Source: Pseudoxanthomonas sp. SE1
GTDB lineage: Bacteria > Pseudomonadota > Gammaproteobacteria > Xanthomonadales > Xanthomonadaceae
Assembly: GCF_029542205.1 (NCBI RefSeq)
Contig: NZ_CP113783.1
Span: 797,001 to 861,000, forward strand
Direction of reading: 5' to 3'
DNA: 64,000 bases
This document shows, piece after piece, positions 9,283-19,600 of this stretch. Position numbers and translations under genes: made by a program. Under the pieces are notes generated by a model. That model saw nothing but the letters and a program-made list of their open reading frames with translations, did no database searches and was not told the origin of the DNA. The stretch's first letter is position 1. Each line of letters starts with the position of its first letter.

Positions 9283-10146
9283 ATGCCCCGGATGCCCTTG
9301 ATGCCCCGCCTGATGACTGCCGCCCTCCTGGGTGCCCTGAGCCTGACCGCCTGCGCGCAGGCCCCCCAGCCGCCTGCCCAGGGCGATGCCGCGGCCGCGG
9401 CCGCCGCGCCGCAGGCGGCAGTGCGCCAGATCAAGGCGGGCGTGGGCGCCACCCCCGATGAGCGTGCCCGTTCCGCGATCGCCCAACTCAATCCGCAGGC
9501 GAAGGTGGAGTACGTCGGCGCCGCACCGTTGCCGGGTTTCCGCGAGGTGATCGCGGGCGGCCAGCTGCTCTACATCAGTGACGACGGGCGCTACCTGATG
9601 CAGGGCACCGTTCTGGACCTGGACCAGCAGCAGGACCTGATGCAGACCAGCCCGGCGCTGGCCGGCTACCGCAGCAAGCTGATCGCGACCATCCCGCATG
9701 CCGAACGCATCGTGTTCGCGCCGCCGAATGCCAAATACACCGTCACCGTGTTCACCGACATCGAATGCGGCTATTGCCGCAAGCTGCATGGCGAAGTCGG
9801 CGAGCTCAACCGTCTCGGGATCGCGGTGGAGTACCTGGCATTCCCGCGCATGGGCCTGGGCAGCCAGGACCACAAGGACATGATCTCGGTCTGGTGCGCA
9901 CCCGACCGGAAGCGCGCGCTGACCGATGCCAAGGCCGGCAAGCCGATCCCTCAGCGCGACTGCAAGAACCCCGTGACCATGGAGTTCGACGTGGGCCAGC
10001 GCATCGGCGTCAGTGGCACCCCCGCGATCTATTCGGCCGAGGGTGTCCAGCTGGGCGGCTACCTGCCGCCCGCCGCCCTGCGGGCCAAATTGGACGAGCT
10101 GGCGGCAAAAAAGGCCCCGGCCGCCGCCGCAGGCGCCGCCCCGTGA
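9283..10146 (+). CDS. dsbC: Thiol:disulfide interchange protein DsbC, lipoprotein form
   Basis: Periplasmic disulfide isomerase with an N-terminal dimerisation domain, a linker helix and a C-terminal thioredoxin fold. The active site CGYC is at residues 162-165 of this start, and the cis-Pro loop reads GVSGTPAI. The leader MTAALLGALSLTACAQ ends in a lipobox (LTAC), so the mature protein is probably lipid-anchored, unlike soluble E. coli DsbC. Several ATGs (9283, 9292, 9301, 9313) could start it, and no clear ribosome-binding site decides between them. A Pro/Ala-rich linker follows the lipid Cys, and an Ala-rich tail ends the protein. XerD-DsbC synteny supports the call. Confidence 0.88.
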   Translation: MPRMPLMPRLMTAALLGALSLTACAQAPQPPAQGDAAAAAAAPQAAVRQIKAGVGATPDERARSAIAQLNPQAKVEYVGAAPLPGFREVIAGGQLLYISDDGRYLMQGTVLDLDQQQDLMQTSPALAGYRSKLIATIPHAERIVFAPPNAKYTVTVFTDIECGYCRKLHGEVGELNRLGIAVEYLAFPRMGLGSQDHKDMISVWCAPDRKRALTDAKAGKPIPQRDCKNPVTMEFDVGQRIGVSGTPAIYSAEGVQLGGYLPPAALRAKLDELAAKKAPAAAAGAAP

Positions 10147-10152
10147 TCCCGA

Positions 10153-10177
10153 CGAAGCCGGCCCTGCGCCGGCTTCG
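10153..10177 (+). terminator. Hairpin after dsbC
   Basis: A perfect 10-bp stem (CGAAGCCGGC/GCCGGCTTCG) with a 5-base loop, seven bases after the dsbC stop. There is no T tract, so efficiency is uncertain. Confidence 0.55.
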
Positions 10178-10178
10178 C

Positions 10179-10184
10179 TACAAT
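10179..10184 (+). promoter_or_regulatory. -10 box of the purL promoter
   Basis: TACAAT lies directly after the dsbC hairpin, about 42 bases before the purL ATG. No good -35 is seen because that position lies inside the hairpin. Confidence 0.4.
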
Positions 10185-10225
10185 AGCGGGCCCCGTCCTG
10201 ACGGCACGCCCCCACGGTTCCGGAC

Positions 10226-13200
10226 ATGATCGTCCTTGAAGGCCAACCGGCCTTGTCGCACTTCCGCCGCGCGCGGCTCGAATCCAAGCTCCAGTCGATT
10301 GCATCCGATGTCCACGCTCCAAAGGTGCGTGTCCGCGGCGCCTGGCATGTCTATTTCATCGAACCCGAGGCCGGTGCCGCCCCGGACCTGGCCACGCTGC
10401 GCCGCATCCTGCAAGCGGACGACCAGGACGAAGCGCTGGCCGATGGTGCGGTCTCCCGCTTCGTCACCCCACGCCTGGGCACCCTGTCGCCATGGGCCAG
10501 CAAAGCCACCGAGCTGCTGCGCGGCGCCGGTCAGCCGGTGAAGCGCGTCGAGCGCGGCATGCGCATTGACCTTTCCGGCTGGGACGATGCGCAGCCGGCG
10601 CTGGCGAAGGCGCTGCACGACCCGATGACGCAATCCTTGCTCGCCACGCGCGAGCAGGCGTCGGCGCTGTTCACCGAACCGGTCCGCGGCGAACTGGAAC
10701 GCATCCCGCTCGCCGAGCTGGAAGCCGCCAACACCCGCCTGGGCCTGGCGCTGGCGGACGACGAGATCGACTACCTGCGCGCACGCTACGCCGAGCTGGG
10801 CCGCGATCCGTCGGACGTCGAACTGATGATGTTCGCGCAGGCGAACTCCGAGCACTGCCGGCACAAGATCTTCAACGCCAGCTGGACCATCGACGGCAAG
10901 GACCAGGACCGCTCGCTGTTCCGGATGATCAAGCACACCCATGCGCAGACACCGGAGCACACGCTCAGTGCGTACAGCGACAACGCGGCCGTGCTCGAAG
11001 GCTATCCGGCCGCGCGCTTCCGCCCCGACGGCGGCGGCCAATACCGCATCGAGGCCAGCGTCGACTCGGCGTTCTGCATCAAGGTCGAAACCCACAACCA
11101 CCCGACCGCGATCGCGCCGTTCCCCGGCGCCAGCACCGGTGCTGGCGGCGAGATCCGCGACGAGGGTGCCACCGGCCGCGGCGGCAAGCCCAAGGCCGGC
11201 CTGACCGGCTTCTCGGTGTCGCACCTGCGCATCCCCACGCTGCAGCAGCCCTGGGAGACGCCGCGCGCGCTGAATCCGCGCATGGCGCCGGCGCTGGAGA
11301 TCATGCTGGACGGCCCGCTCGGTGGCGCGGCGTTCAACAACGAATTCGGCCGCCCGAACCTGCTGGGTTACTTCCGCAGTTTCGAACTGCCCGAAGGCGC
11401 CGGCCTGACCCGTGCCTACGACAAGCCGATCATGCTGGCCGGCGGCCTGGGTGCCATCGACCGCATCCAGGTGGAAAAGAAGACGCTGTCGGCCGGTGAC
11501 GCGGTGATCGTGCTCGGCGGTCCAGCGATGCTGATCGGCCTGGGCGGCGGCGCGGCGAGTTCGGTGGCTTCCGGCGAGAGTGCCGAAGCGCTCGACTTCG
11601 CCAGCGTGCAGCGCGACAACCCGGAGATGGAACGCCGCTGCCAGGAGGTCATCGACCGCTGCGTGGCCATGGGCGCGGACAATCCGATCCTGTGGTTCCA
11701 CGACGTCGGCGCAGGCGGCCTGTCCAACGCGATTCCCGAACTGCTGCACGATTCCGGCGTGGGCGGCGTGATCGACCTGGGCAAGGTGCCCAGCGACGAT
11801 CCCTCGCTGTCGCCGATGCAGTTGTGGTGCAACGAATCGCAGGAACGTTACGTGCTTGGTGTGCCGCAGGCGCGGTTGGCCGAGTTCGCGGCGATCTGCG
11901 AACGCGAACGTTGTCCGTTTGCGGCCGTGGGTGTCGCCACGAAGGAAGAGCGGCTTGTGGTCGGTTATGGCGCGCTGGCGGACGCCTCCCTTCTCCCTGC
12001 GGGAGAAGGTGCCCGAAGGGCGGATGAGGGTGCGACGAAGTCGGGAGAACAGCACGTCGCGGATGTTGCCGCGTCCGCGGTTTCCTTCGGCGCTACTGCT
12101 CCGCCGAACCCTCACCCCAACCCCAACCCCTCTCCCGAAGGGAGAGGGCCTTATCCGATCGACCTGCCGATGGACGTGCTGTTCGGCAAGGCGCCGAAGA
12201 TGCACCGCGACACCGGATACCCGGACGCACCGAAATGGCCCGCCCTGCAGACCGCAAGCCTGGACCTGCATGAAGCCGGCCTGCGCGTGCTTGCGCATCC
12301 CACGGTCGCCTCCAAGCAGTTCCTGATCACCATCGGCGACCGCAGCGTCGGCGGCCTGACCGCGCGCGACCAGCTGGTCGGCCCGTGGCAGATGCCGGTG
12401 GCCGACTGCGCGATCACGCTGAGCGGCTATGAAGGCTACGTCGGCGAAGCCATGGCCATCGGCGAGCGCACGCCACTGGCGCTGCTCGATGCCGCCGCCG
12501 CCGCCCGCATGGCGGTGGGCGAGGCCATCACCAACCTGTGCGCCGCGCCGGTCGAGTCGCTGCACCGGGTGAAGCTGTCGGCCAACTGGATGGCCGCCGC
12601 AGGCCATCCGGGTGAGGACGCGCTGTTGTTCGACGCGGTGAAGGCCGTGGGCATGGAGCTGTGCCCGGACCTGGACATCAGCATCCCGGTGGGCAAGGAC
12701 TCGCTGTCGATGCAGGCGCAGTGGCACAGCGACGGCCAGGCGCAGAAATCGGTGTCGCCGGTTTCGCTGATCATCAGCGCCTTCGCGCCGGTCACCGACG
12801 TGCGCCAGCAACTGACGCCGCTGCTGTCGCGCGAAGACGACAGCGAGCTGTGGCTGATCGGCCTGGGTGCAGGCAAGAAGCGTCTCGGCGGTTCCGTGCT
12901 GGCGCAGGTGTATCCGCAATCGGGCGGCGATGGCGCGTGGCCGGCCTTCGCCGGCGACGGTCGTGACGAAAGCGTGCCGGATCTCGACGATCCGCAGCGT
13001 CTGCGCGACTTCTTCCATCTGATTGCCGACGCACGCGAAGCCGGCCTGCTGCTGGCCTATCACGACCGCAGCGATGGCGGCGCGTTCGCCGCGTTGTGCG
13101 AGATGGCGTTCGCTTCGCATCGTGGCCTGGATATCAACCTGGATGGCTGGGGCGACGACGCATTCCGCACGCTGTTCGCCGAAGAGTTGGGCGCGGTAGT

Positions 13201-14290
13201 GCAGGTGGCCGATGAAGATCGTGCTGCATTCGCCGACCTGGTCGAGCGCCACGCCCTGACCGAATGCGCGCAGCGCATCGCACGCCCGACCACTGCATCC
13301 GTGGTGCGCGTGCAGCAGGACGGCGACGTGCTGGCGGAATGGCGCTGGGAAGAGCTGTTCGATGCATGGTGGTCGGTGACGCATGCCATGCAGAAGCTGC
13401 GCGACAACCCCGACGCCGCCGACCAGGAGCGCGAGATAGCGCGCCAGTTCGGCCGCACCGGGCTGAAGCCGAAGCTCTCGTTCGATGCCGGCGACGATAT
13501 CACCGCACCGTTCATCGCCACCGGCAAGCGGCCGAAGATCGCGATCCTGCGCGAGCAGGGCGTCAATGGCCAGATCGAGATGGCATCGGCCTTCACCCGT
13601 GCCGGCTTCGATGCATTCGACGTGCACATGAGCGACCTGATCAGCGGTCGCGTGGCGCTTTCGGACTTCAGCGGCCTCGCCGCGTGCGGCGGTTTCAGCT
13701 ACGGCGACGTGCTGGGCGCGGGCCGCGGCTGGGCGACCTCGATCCTGGAGCGCAGCGCGCTGCGCGATGCATTCGCGGCGTTCTTCGCGCGCCAGGACAC
13801 GTTCTCGCTCGGTGTCTGCAACGGCTGCCAGATGATGAGCCAGCTGAAGGACATCATCCCCGGCGCGCAGCATTGGCCGGTGTTCCTGCGCAACCAGAGC
13901 GAGCAGTTCGAAGCGCGCGTGGCCTTGCTGGAAGTGCAGGAGTCGCCGTCGGTGTTCTTCCGCGGCATGGCCGGCTCGCGCATTCCGGTGGCGGTGGCGC
14001 ATGGTGAAGGCCGCGCCCAGTTCGCCGGTGCGGTCGATCAGGCCGCTGCGCGCGTGGCATTGCGCTACGTGGACGGCGACGGGGCCATCGCCAGCCTGTA
14101 TCCGCAGAACCCCAATGGTTCGCCCGACGGCATCACCGGCCTGACCAGCGAGGATGGCCGCGCGACGATCCTGATGCCGCATCCGGAGCGCACCCCGCGC
14201 AGCGTCAACCACAGCTGGCATCCGGCGGGCTGGCCGGACGATTCGCCGTGGCTGCGCATGTTCCGCAACGCGCGGGCGTGGGTGGGGTGA
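10226..14290 (+). CDS. purL: Phosphoribosylformylglycinamidine synthase, single-chain
   Basis: Fourth step of purine synthesis: FGAR, glutamine and ATP give FGAM. The 1354-residue single-chain form contains an N-terminal PurS-like domain, a linker, two AIRS-like ATP-binding halves and a C-terminal glutaminase with nucleophile C1198 (GVCNGCQMM) and H1319/E1321 (HPER). E. coli PurL is about 1295 residues. Part of the excess is a segment at residues about 588-641, entirely encoded by an intergenic-type repeat (11986-12148), directly before the conserved [18 protein letters not shown]. The frame is intact across it. No other purine gene is nearby. Confidence 0.97.
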   Translation: MIVLEGQPALSHFRRARLESKLQSIASDVHAPKVRVRGAWHVYFIEPEAGAAPDLATLRRILQADDQDEALADGAVSRFVTPRLGTLSPWASKATELLRGAGQPVKRVERGMRIDLSGWDDAQPALAKALHDPMTQSLLATREQASALFTEPVRGELERIPLAELEAANTRLGLALADDEIDYLRARYAELGRDPSDVELMMFAQANSEHCRHKIFNASWTIDGKDQDRSLFRMIKHTHAQTPEHTLSAYSDNAAVLEGYPAARFRPDGGGQYRIEASVDSAFCIKVETHNHPTAIAPFPGASTGAGGEIRDEGATGRGGKPKAGLTGFSVSHLRIPTLQQPWETPRALNPRMAPALEIMLDGPLGGAAFNNEFGRPNLLGYFRSFELPEGAGLTRAYDKPIMLAGGLGAIDRIQVEKKTLSAGDAVIVLGGPAMLIGLGGGAASSVASGESAEALDFASVQRDNPEMERRCQEVIDRCVAMGADNPILWFHDVGAGGLSNAIPELLHDSGVGGVIDLGKVPSDDPSLSPMQLWCNESQERYVLGVPQARLAEFAAICERERCPFAAVGVATKEERLVVGYGALADASLLPAGEGARRADEGATKSGEQHVADVAASAVSFGATAPPNPHPNPNPSPEGRGPYPIDLPMDVLFGKAPKMHRDTGYPDAPKWPALQTASLDLHEAGLRVLAHPTVASKQFLITIGDRSVGGLTARDQLVGPWQMPVADCAITLSGYEGYVGEAMAIGERTPLALLDAAAAARMAVGEAITNLCAAPVESLHRVKLSANWMAAAGHPGEDALLFDAVKAVGMELCPDLDISIPVGKDSLSMQAQWHSDGQAQKSVSPVSLIISAFAPVTDVRQQLTPLLSREDDSELWLIGLGAGKKRLGGSVLAQVYPQSGGDGAWPAFAGDGRDESVPDLDDPQRLRDFFHLIADAREAGLLLAYHDRSDGGAFAALCEMAFASHRGLDINLDGWGDDAFRTLFAEELGAVVQVADEDRAAFADLVERHALTECAQRIARPTTASVVRVQQDGDVLAEWRWEELFDAWWSVTHAMQKLRDNPDAADQEREIARQFGRTGLKPKLSFDAGDDITAPFIATGKRPKIAILREQGVNGQIEMASAFTRAGFDAFDVHMSDLISGRVALSDFSGLAACGGFSYGDVLGAGRGWATSILERSALRDAFAAFFARQDTFSLGVCNGCQMMSQLKDIIPGAQHWPVFLRNQSEQFEARVALLEVQESPSVFFRGMAGSRIPVAVAHGEGRAQFAGAVDQAAARVALRYVDGDGAIASLYPQNPNGSPDGITGLTSEDGRATILMPHPERTPRSVNHSWHPAGWPDDSPWLRMFRNARAWVG
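11986..12148. repeat. Intergenic-type repeat inside purL
   Basis: About 163 bp, beginning CTCCCTTCTCCCTGCGGGAG and ending CCCTCTCCCGAAGGGAGAGG. It has two small hairpins at its ends and opposed GGATGAGGGT / ACCCTCACCC arms. This wording is typical of abundant xanthomonad intergenic repeats. Here it is read through as coding sequence, giving a low-complexity stretch that includes [15 protein letters not shown]. Confidence 0.8.
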
Positions 14291-14298
14291 TCGTGTGC

Positions 14299-14318
14299 GC
14301 CCGCCGGCGACGGCGGGC
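14299..14318 (+). terminator. Hairpin after purL
   Basis: Stem GCCCGCCG/CGGCGGGC with loop GCGA, eight bases after the purL stop and 53 bases before gspE. No T tract follows. Confidence 0.5.
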
Positions 14319-14371
14319 CACGCCCTGGCAACGCGGCACCTGATAAAGTCCGGGCCTTCAAGGAGGCTTCC

Positions 14372-16084
14372 GTGAACGCTGCCGCGCTCGACCATCCCCT
14401 TTCCGACGATGAGCGCATCGTCGCGGCCCTGCTGGCGCGCGGACGCTTGAAGGAGGCCGATCTGGCGCGTGCCCGCCGGCTGCAGGACGAGACCGGCGGC
14501 GATTTGCTGGCGCTGCTGTCGCGGCTGGGACTGGTGTCCGAGCGCGACCATGCCGAGACCGCCGCCGAGGTGCTTGGGCTTCCCCTGGTGGCGGCGAAGG
14601 ATGCGCCGGACGCGCCGCCGGAATCGGTGGTGCTGTCGCAGCGCTTCCTCAAGCAGTTCCATGTCTGCCCGGTGGGCGAGGGCGAGGGCCACGTCGATCT
14701 GCTGATGGCCGATCCGCAGGACCATTACGCGCTTGAGGCCGTGCGGCTTGCGACCGGCCGCGCGGTGCGGCCGCAGGTCGCGCTGCGTTCGGAGATCAGC
14801 GACCTGATCGAGCGTTATTACGGCCAGGGCCGCAGCGCGATGGGCGCCATCGTCGAGAACGCGGACGGCGAGGCCACGGCCGACCTGGACGATGTCGAGC
14901 ACCTGCGTGACCTGGCGTCCGAGGCGCCGGTCATCCGCCTGGTCAACCTGGTGATCCAGCGTGCGGTCGAACTGCGCGCGTCCGACATCCATATCGAACC
15001 GTTCGAGAACCGCCTGAAGGTGCGCTACCGCATCGACGGCGTGCTGGAGGAAGGCGAAAGTCCGCCCGCCAACCTCACCGCCGCGGTCATCAGCCGCGTC
15101 AAGATCATGGCCAAGCTCAACATCGCCGAGCGCCGCCTGCCGCAGGATGGACGCATCATGCTGCGCGTACAGGGCAAGGAACTGGACCTTCGCGTCAGCA
15201 CCATGCCCACCGCGCATGGCGAGAGCGTGGTGATGCGCCTGCTGGACCGCGAGACGGTGGTGTTCGACTTCAAGAAGCTGGGCTTCACCGATGCGTTCCT
15301 GCCGCAGTTCCAGAAAGTGCTGGAGCAGCCGCACGGCATCCTGCTGGTCACCGGCCCGACCGGCTCGGGCAAGACCACCACGCTGTACACCGCACTGAGC
15401 AAGCTCAACACGCCGGACGTCAAGATCATCACCGTCGAGGATCCGGTCGAATACCAGATCGAGGGCATCAACCAGATCCAGGCCAAGCCGCAGATCGGGC
15501 TGGACTTCGCCCACGCCCTGCGCAGCATCGTCCGCCAGGACCCGGACATCATCATGATCGGCGAAATGCGCGACCTGGAAACCGCGCGCATCGCCATCCA
15601 GTCCGCGCTGACCGGCCATCTGGTGCTCAGCACGCTGCACACCAACAACGCGGCCGGTGGCATCACCCGCATGCTGGACATGGGCGTGGAGGACTATCTG
15701 ATGACCTCCACGGTCAACGGCATCCTGGCCCAGCGGCTGGTGCGGCGGCTTGAGCCCACGCATGCGGAACGGTACCCCGCATCGCCGGAGGAGATCGAGA
15801 AGTTCGCCCTGCGCCGCTTCCAGCCGCAGGGCGAGATATTCCTTTATCGCCCGCGCGGTTCGGCCATCGCGCCGACCGGCTATCTGGGGCGCACGACCAT
15901 CATCGAGTTCCTGGTGATGAACGACGAGATCCGTCGCGCCATCATGCGCCATGCCGGCATGGGCGAACTGGAGCAACTCGCGCGCGACTCGGGCATGCGC
16001 ACCATGTACGAGGACGGCATCGTCAAGGCGCTTGCCGGCGAGACGACCATCGAGGAAGTGCTGCGCGTGACCGAGGAGGGCTGA
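14372..16084 (+). CDS. xpsE: Type II secretion ATPase GspE (XpsE)
   Basis: Cytoplasmic hexameric ATPase that powers the type II secretion pseudopilus and docks to the membrane through GspL. The 570-residue protein has an N-terminal GspE-N domain, then the catalytic core with Walker A GPTGSGKTTT (328-337), the Asp box ITVEDPVEYQ, Walker B IIMIGEMRD and the His box LSTLHTNNA. It starts at GTG 14372, six bases after a strong AAGGAGG. The CxxC...CxxC zinc motif expected before GTGYRGR-type sequence is absent; the region contains no Cys and reads APTGYLGRTT. It stands apart from gspF-D by 9.8 kb and is followed four bases later by a small exported protein. Confidence 0.95.
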   Translation: MNAAALDHPLSDDERIVAALLARGRLKEADLARARRLQDETGGDLLALLSRLGLVSERDHAETAAEVLGLPLVAAKDAPDAPPESVVLSQRFLKQFHVCPVGEGEGHVDLLMADPQDHYALEAVRLATGRAVRPQVALRSEISDLIERYYGQGRSAMGAIVENADGEATADLDDVEHLRDLASEAPVIRLVNLVIQRAVELRASDIHIEPFENRLKVRYRIDGVLEEGESPPANLTAAVISRVKIMAKLNIAERRLPQDGRIMLRVQGKELDLRVSTMPTAHGESVVMRLLDRETVVFDFKKLGFTDAFLPQFQKVLEQPHGILLVTGPTGSGKTTTLYTALSKLNTPDVKIITVEDPVEYQIEGINQIQAKPQIGLDFAHALRSIVRQDPDIIMIGEMRDLETARIAIQSALTGHLVLSTLHTNNAAGGITRMLDMGVEDYLMTSTVNGILAQRLVRRLEPTHAERYPASPEEIEKFALRRFQPQGEIFLYRPRGSAIAPTGYLGRTTIIEFLVMNDEIRRAIMRHAGMGELEQLARDSGMRTMYEDGIVKALAGETTIEEVLRVTEEG

Positions 16085-16088
16085 GGCG

Positions 16089-16538
16089 ATGGACAGGATG
16101 CTGGCGGGCTGTCTGATGGTGGCGATGTGCGCGATACCGGTTGTCGCGTCGGCCGGCAAGGCCGCGCCGAAGACGCTGGCGCGTGGCGAGCTCCCGACCG
16201 GCTTCGCCGTCGGCACGGCATCGCCGTCGCTGGCGCTGCAGGTCGAGATCGTCGACGGCAAGGTCACGGCGTCCGCGCCGGCCAGCGGCGAACCCGGCAA
16301 CCTGCGCGCCGCGCGCAGTGGCGACGCCGCACAGACCACCCTGATGGTCAGCAGCACGTTGCCGGTGGCGATCAAGTTCGATCTTTACGTCTCGATGGAC
16401 GGTGAGCAGTTCACCTACGCCAGCAGCTGCGGCGTTACCCCGGGCATTTCTTCCTTCGAGATGTGGGAACAGCCGGTGAAGCATTTCGCGCTGGGCAATC
16501 CCCGCGTGCTGCCTGCCGGCCGCATGGCCTGCGACTGA
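16089..16538 (+). CDS. Small exported protein of unknown function
   Basis: 149 residues with a Sec signal peptide (MDRMLAGCLMVAMCAIPVVASA, cleavage after ASA near residue 22). Only two Cys remain after cleavage, in SSCGV and at MACD near the C-terminus, and these could pair in the periplasm. No family is recognised. It starts four bases after the xpsE stop and is probably cotranscribed with it. A role linked to secretion is possible but rests only on position. The next gene is convergent. Confidence 0.75.
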   Translation: MDRMLAGCLMVAMCAIPVVASAGKAAPKTLARGELPTGFAVGTASPSLALQVEIVDGKVTASAPASGEPGNLRAARSGDAAQTTLMVSSTLPVAIKFDLYVSMDGEQFTYASSCGVTPGISSFEMWEQPVKHFALGNPRVLPAGRMACD

Positions 16539-16561
16539 GTTGTGGCGCAAGGCGGAAAACA

Positions 16562-16584
16562 AGGGCCCGGCAATGCCGGGCCCT
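16562..16584. terminator. Bidirectional terminator between the xpsE unit and the autotransporter
   Basis: Perfect 10-bp stem AGGGCCCGGC/GCCGGGCCCT with loop AAT, between convergent genes. It would serve both strands. Confidence 0.7.
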
Positions 16585-16605
16585 CGTCTGTCGCGCTGAT
16601 GGAAC

Positions 16606-19600
16606 TTACAGGTCGATACCGAAGCCCACGCCGGCCGACTTCTCGTCACCGCTGAACGCGCCGCCGATACTGAACGACGCGCGCTCGCCGATCGGCTTGG
16701 AGTAGCCCACCGACAGCGCGTTCTCGCCGTTCTGCCAGCCCGCACCCACGGCCACGCGGCCACGCGGGCTGCGGCTGCCCGCGGCATTGATCGCCATGTT
16801 CAACATCGCCGAGCTCATCGCGCCCATCCTGTCGAGCCTGCGATCCTGCTCGGAGAAGCGGCGGTCAACGTCACCGCGGAAGGCATTGAAGTCGTCCTCC
16901 AGCGCCTTGACCTGGAAGTCCGCGTACGCCTTCGCACTGGCCAACGTGCTCGCCGAGGATTGATCGGTATAGGACTGTGCGCTGCTGAGCGTGTTGGCGT
17001 CGCCCGCATCGGCGTAGGACGCGGCCGCTGCCGGCACGTCCGCTGCCGCGGTGGCGTCGGTCGGTGCCGCGACCGCAGGTTGGCCACTGGCCACGGCGCC
17101 GCTGCCGGCGACATCCGTGGTGGTCGCCGTGCCGCGTGTCGGCGTCGACGCGGTGCCGCCGGTACCCGGCCCGGACGCCGTCTCGCCGGCAACCTGGCCC
17201 TGGCTGGCCTGCGTCGGCGGTGCCGCACTGGCGGACGCCGTGGCGCCGCTGCTCGATCCACTGTACATCCCGTACAACTCGTTGAGCTTGGCGTCGACGG
17301 CGGTGAACGCCGCGCCCACGTTGTTGTACGACGTGCCCTGGATCGTATAGCTCGGCGCGATGAACACGCCGCCGGAGAAGCCGGCGCCGCCGCCCAATGC
17401 ACTGGCGACGAAACTCAGCTGCGACAGGTTCACGGCATCGGTGGCCTGGGTGCCGGCCGCGACGTTGGTGATCTGCCGCTCGCTACCGGCGCTGCCGACC
17501 GAGACGGTGTCCTCGCGATCGGCAACGGAGTCGCCGCCGATGGCCACGCTGTTGTCGGCTTCGGCCGTGGCCAGGTTGCCCACGGCCACCGCATTGACGC
17601 CCGGCGTGTAGGCGCCACCGCCCACGGCCACCGAGTAGTCGCCGGAGGCTTCGGTCGGGAGGAAGCCGAAGAACGCACCACCGACGGCCACGCTGTTGTC
17701 GCCGCTGGCGATCGCGTTCGAGCCCAGCGCCGTGGCGTCGTAGTTGCTTGCCACGGCGCCGAAGCCCAGCGCGGTCGCACTCTCCTGCGACGCCTCTGCG
17801 CCATAGCCGAAGGCCGATGCGGCGAAAGCGGAGGCGCTGCTGTAACTGCCGATGGCAGCCGAACCATCCCCCGAGGCATCGCTGCGGAACCCGTTCGCGG
17901 TGGCCTGCAGGCCCGAGGCGGCGCTTTCCGTGCCGGTCGCGGTGGCATAGGCACCGGAGGCGGTCGCACCCGCACCGGTCGCGGTCGCGCCGGTGTCGCT
18001 GGCCACGGCACCCGCACCCAAGGCCGTCGCATCGTCCGCCGTCGCTTCCGTGCTGGCGTAGACCGGATTGCCATCTTCATCGAGCAGCGGATCACCGTTC
18101 TCATCGAACAGCGGCCGCTGTCCGCCAACCGCGACCGATCCCGCGCCGGTCGCCTGCGCACCTGCGCCGTTCGCTACGCTGTTCTCGCCGGTGGCGGTGG
18201 CATTGAAGCCGCTGGCCGTTGCGCCATTGGCAAGGGCGAAGGCGCCCGAGCCGGTGGCCGTCGCACCGACGCCCTCGGCCAGCGCGGCCGAACCCGATGC
18301 CGTCGCGTAGTCGCCGGTCGCGGTCGCATCATCGCTGCCGTCCCCCGCGCCATTGGCCTTGAAGTAGCGCGTGGCGTTCTCCGATGTCTCGGCCAGCGCG
18401 TTGAGCTGATCCAGGTTCACCGCATCGGTGCCTTCGGTACCCGCGGCCACGTTGGTGATCTGGCGTTCCGCCCCGACATCGCCTACCGACACCGTATCGT
18501 CGCGGTCGTTCCACGAATTGGCGCCGATCGCCACGCTGTTGGTCGCGCCCGCCACCGAGTTCACGCCCAGCGCCACGCTGTCGTCACCATCGGCGTAGCT
18601 GTTGTGGCCGATGGCCGTGCTGTACTCGCCGGTGGCCCAGGCACCGTTGCCGAAGGCAGAACCGCCGGTGCCGCTTGCACGCGTGTTGATCAGTCCGAAG
18701 AACGTGGTGCCACCGACGGCCGTACTCTCTTCTCCCCCGGCACTCGCGCCTTCGCCCACCGCGGTCGCGCCGCTGCCCGCCGCGTCGGCGCCATAGCCGA
18801 ACGCCGAGGCGAAGTCGCCGCCTGCGCTGCTGTAGCCGCCGACCGTGGTGGAGGCCAGTCCGTCCGCGCTGCTGCGGAAGCCGACCGCCGTGGACTGCGT
18901 CTCCGCCGCGGAAGCTTCCGTGCCCAGCGCAGTGGAGTAGGCGCCGGAGGCATTCGCACCCGCGCCGACGGCACTTGCGCCGATCTCGCCCGCGACAGCA
19001 CCGGCACCCACCGCAGTGGCGTCGTCCGCCATCGCTTCGGTGCCGGCATAGACGGGATTGCCGTCCTCATCGAGCAGCGGATCGCCGTTCTCGTCGAACA
19101 GCTGACGCTGTCCACCCAGGGCAATGGAACCCGCGCCCGAAGCTTGAGCGCCGGCACCGTTGGCCACGCTGTTGCTGCCGGTCGCGGTGGCGTTGAAGCC
19201 GGTCGCGGTCGCGCCATTCGCCAGTGCGAACGCACCCGAACCCGTTGCCGTAGCACCCACACCCTCGGCGAAAGCCGCCGAGCCGGATGCCGTGGCGTAG
19301 TCACCGTTGGCGGTGGCGTCGTCCGTGCCGTCGTCGGCACCATTCGCCTTGAAGTAGCGCGTCGCGTTCTCCGAGGCTTCGGCGACTTCGTTCAACTGGT
19401 CCAGGTTCACCGCATCGGTGCCCTCGGTGCCAGCCGCTACGTTGGTGATCTGCCGCTCGCTGCCTGCACTGCCGACCGAGACCGTGTCTTCGCGGTCCGC
19501 CACGGAATCACCGCCGATGGCGACGCTGTTGTCGGCTTCGGCCGTCGCAAGGTTGCCCAGCGCCACCGAATTGAAGCCGGGCGTGTAGGCACCACCACCG

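Noticed and set aside
10178..16375. 2065-codon open frame on the minus strand across purL and xpsE
   Set aside because: It is antisense to two clear genes, rich in Arg/His/Gln low-complexity sequence, and matches no family. High GC keeps such frames open.
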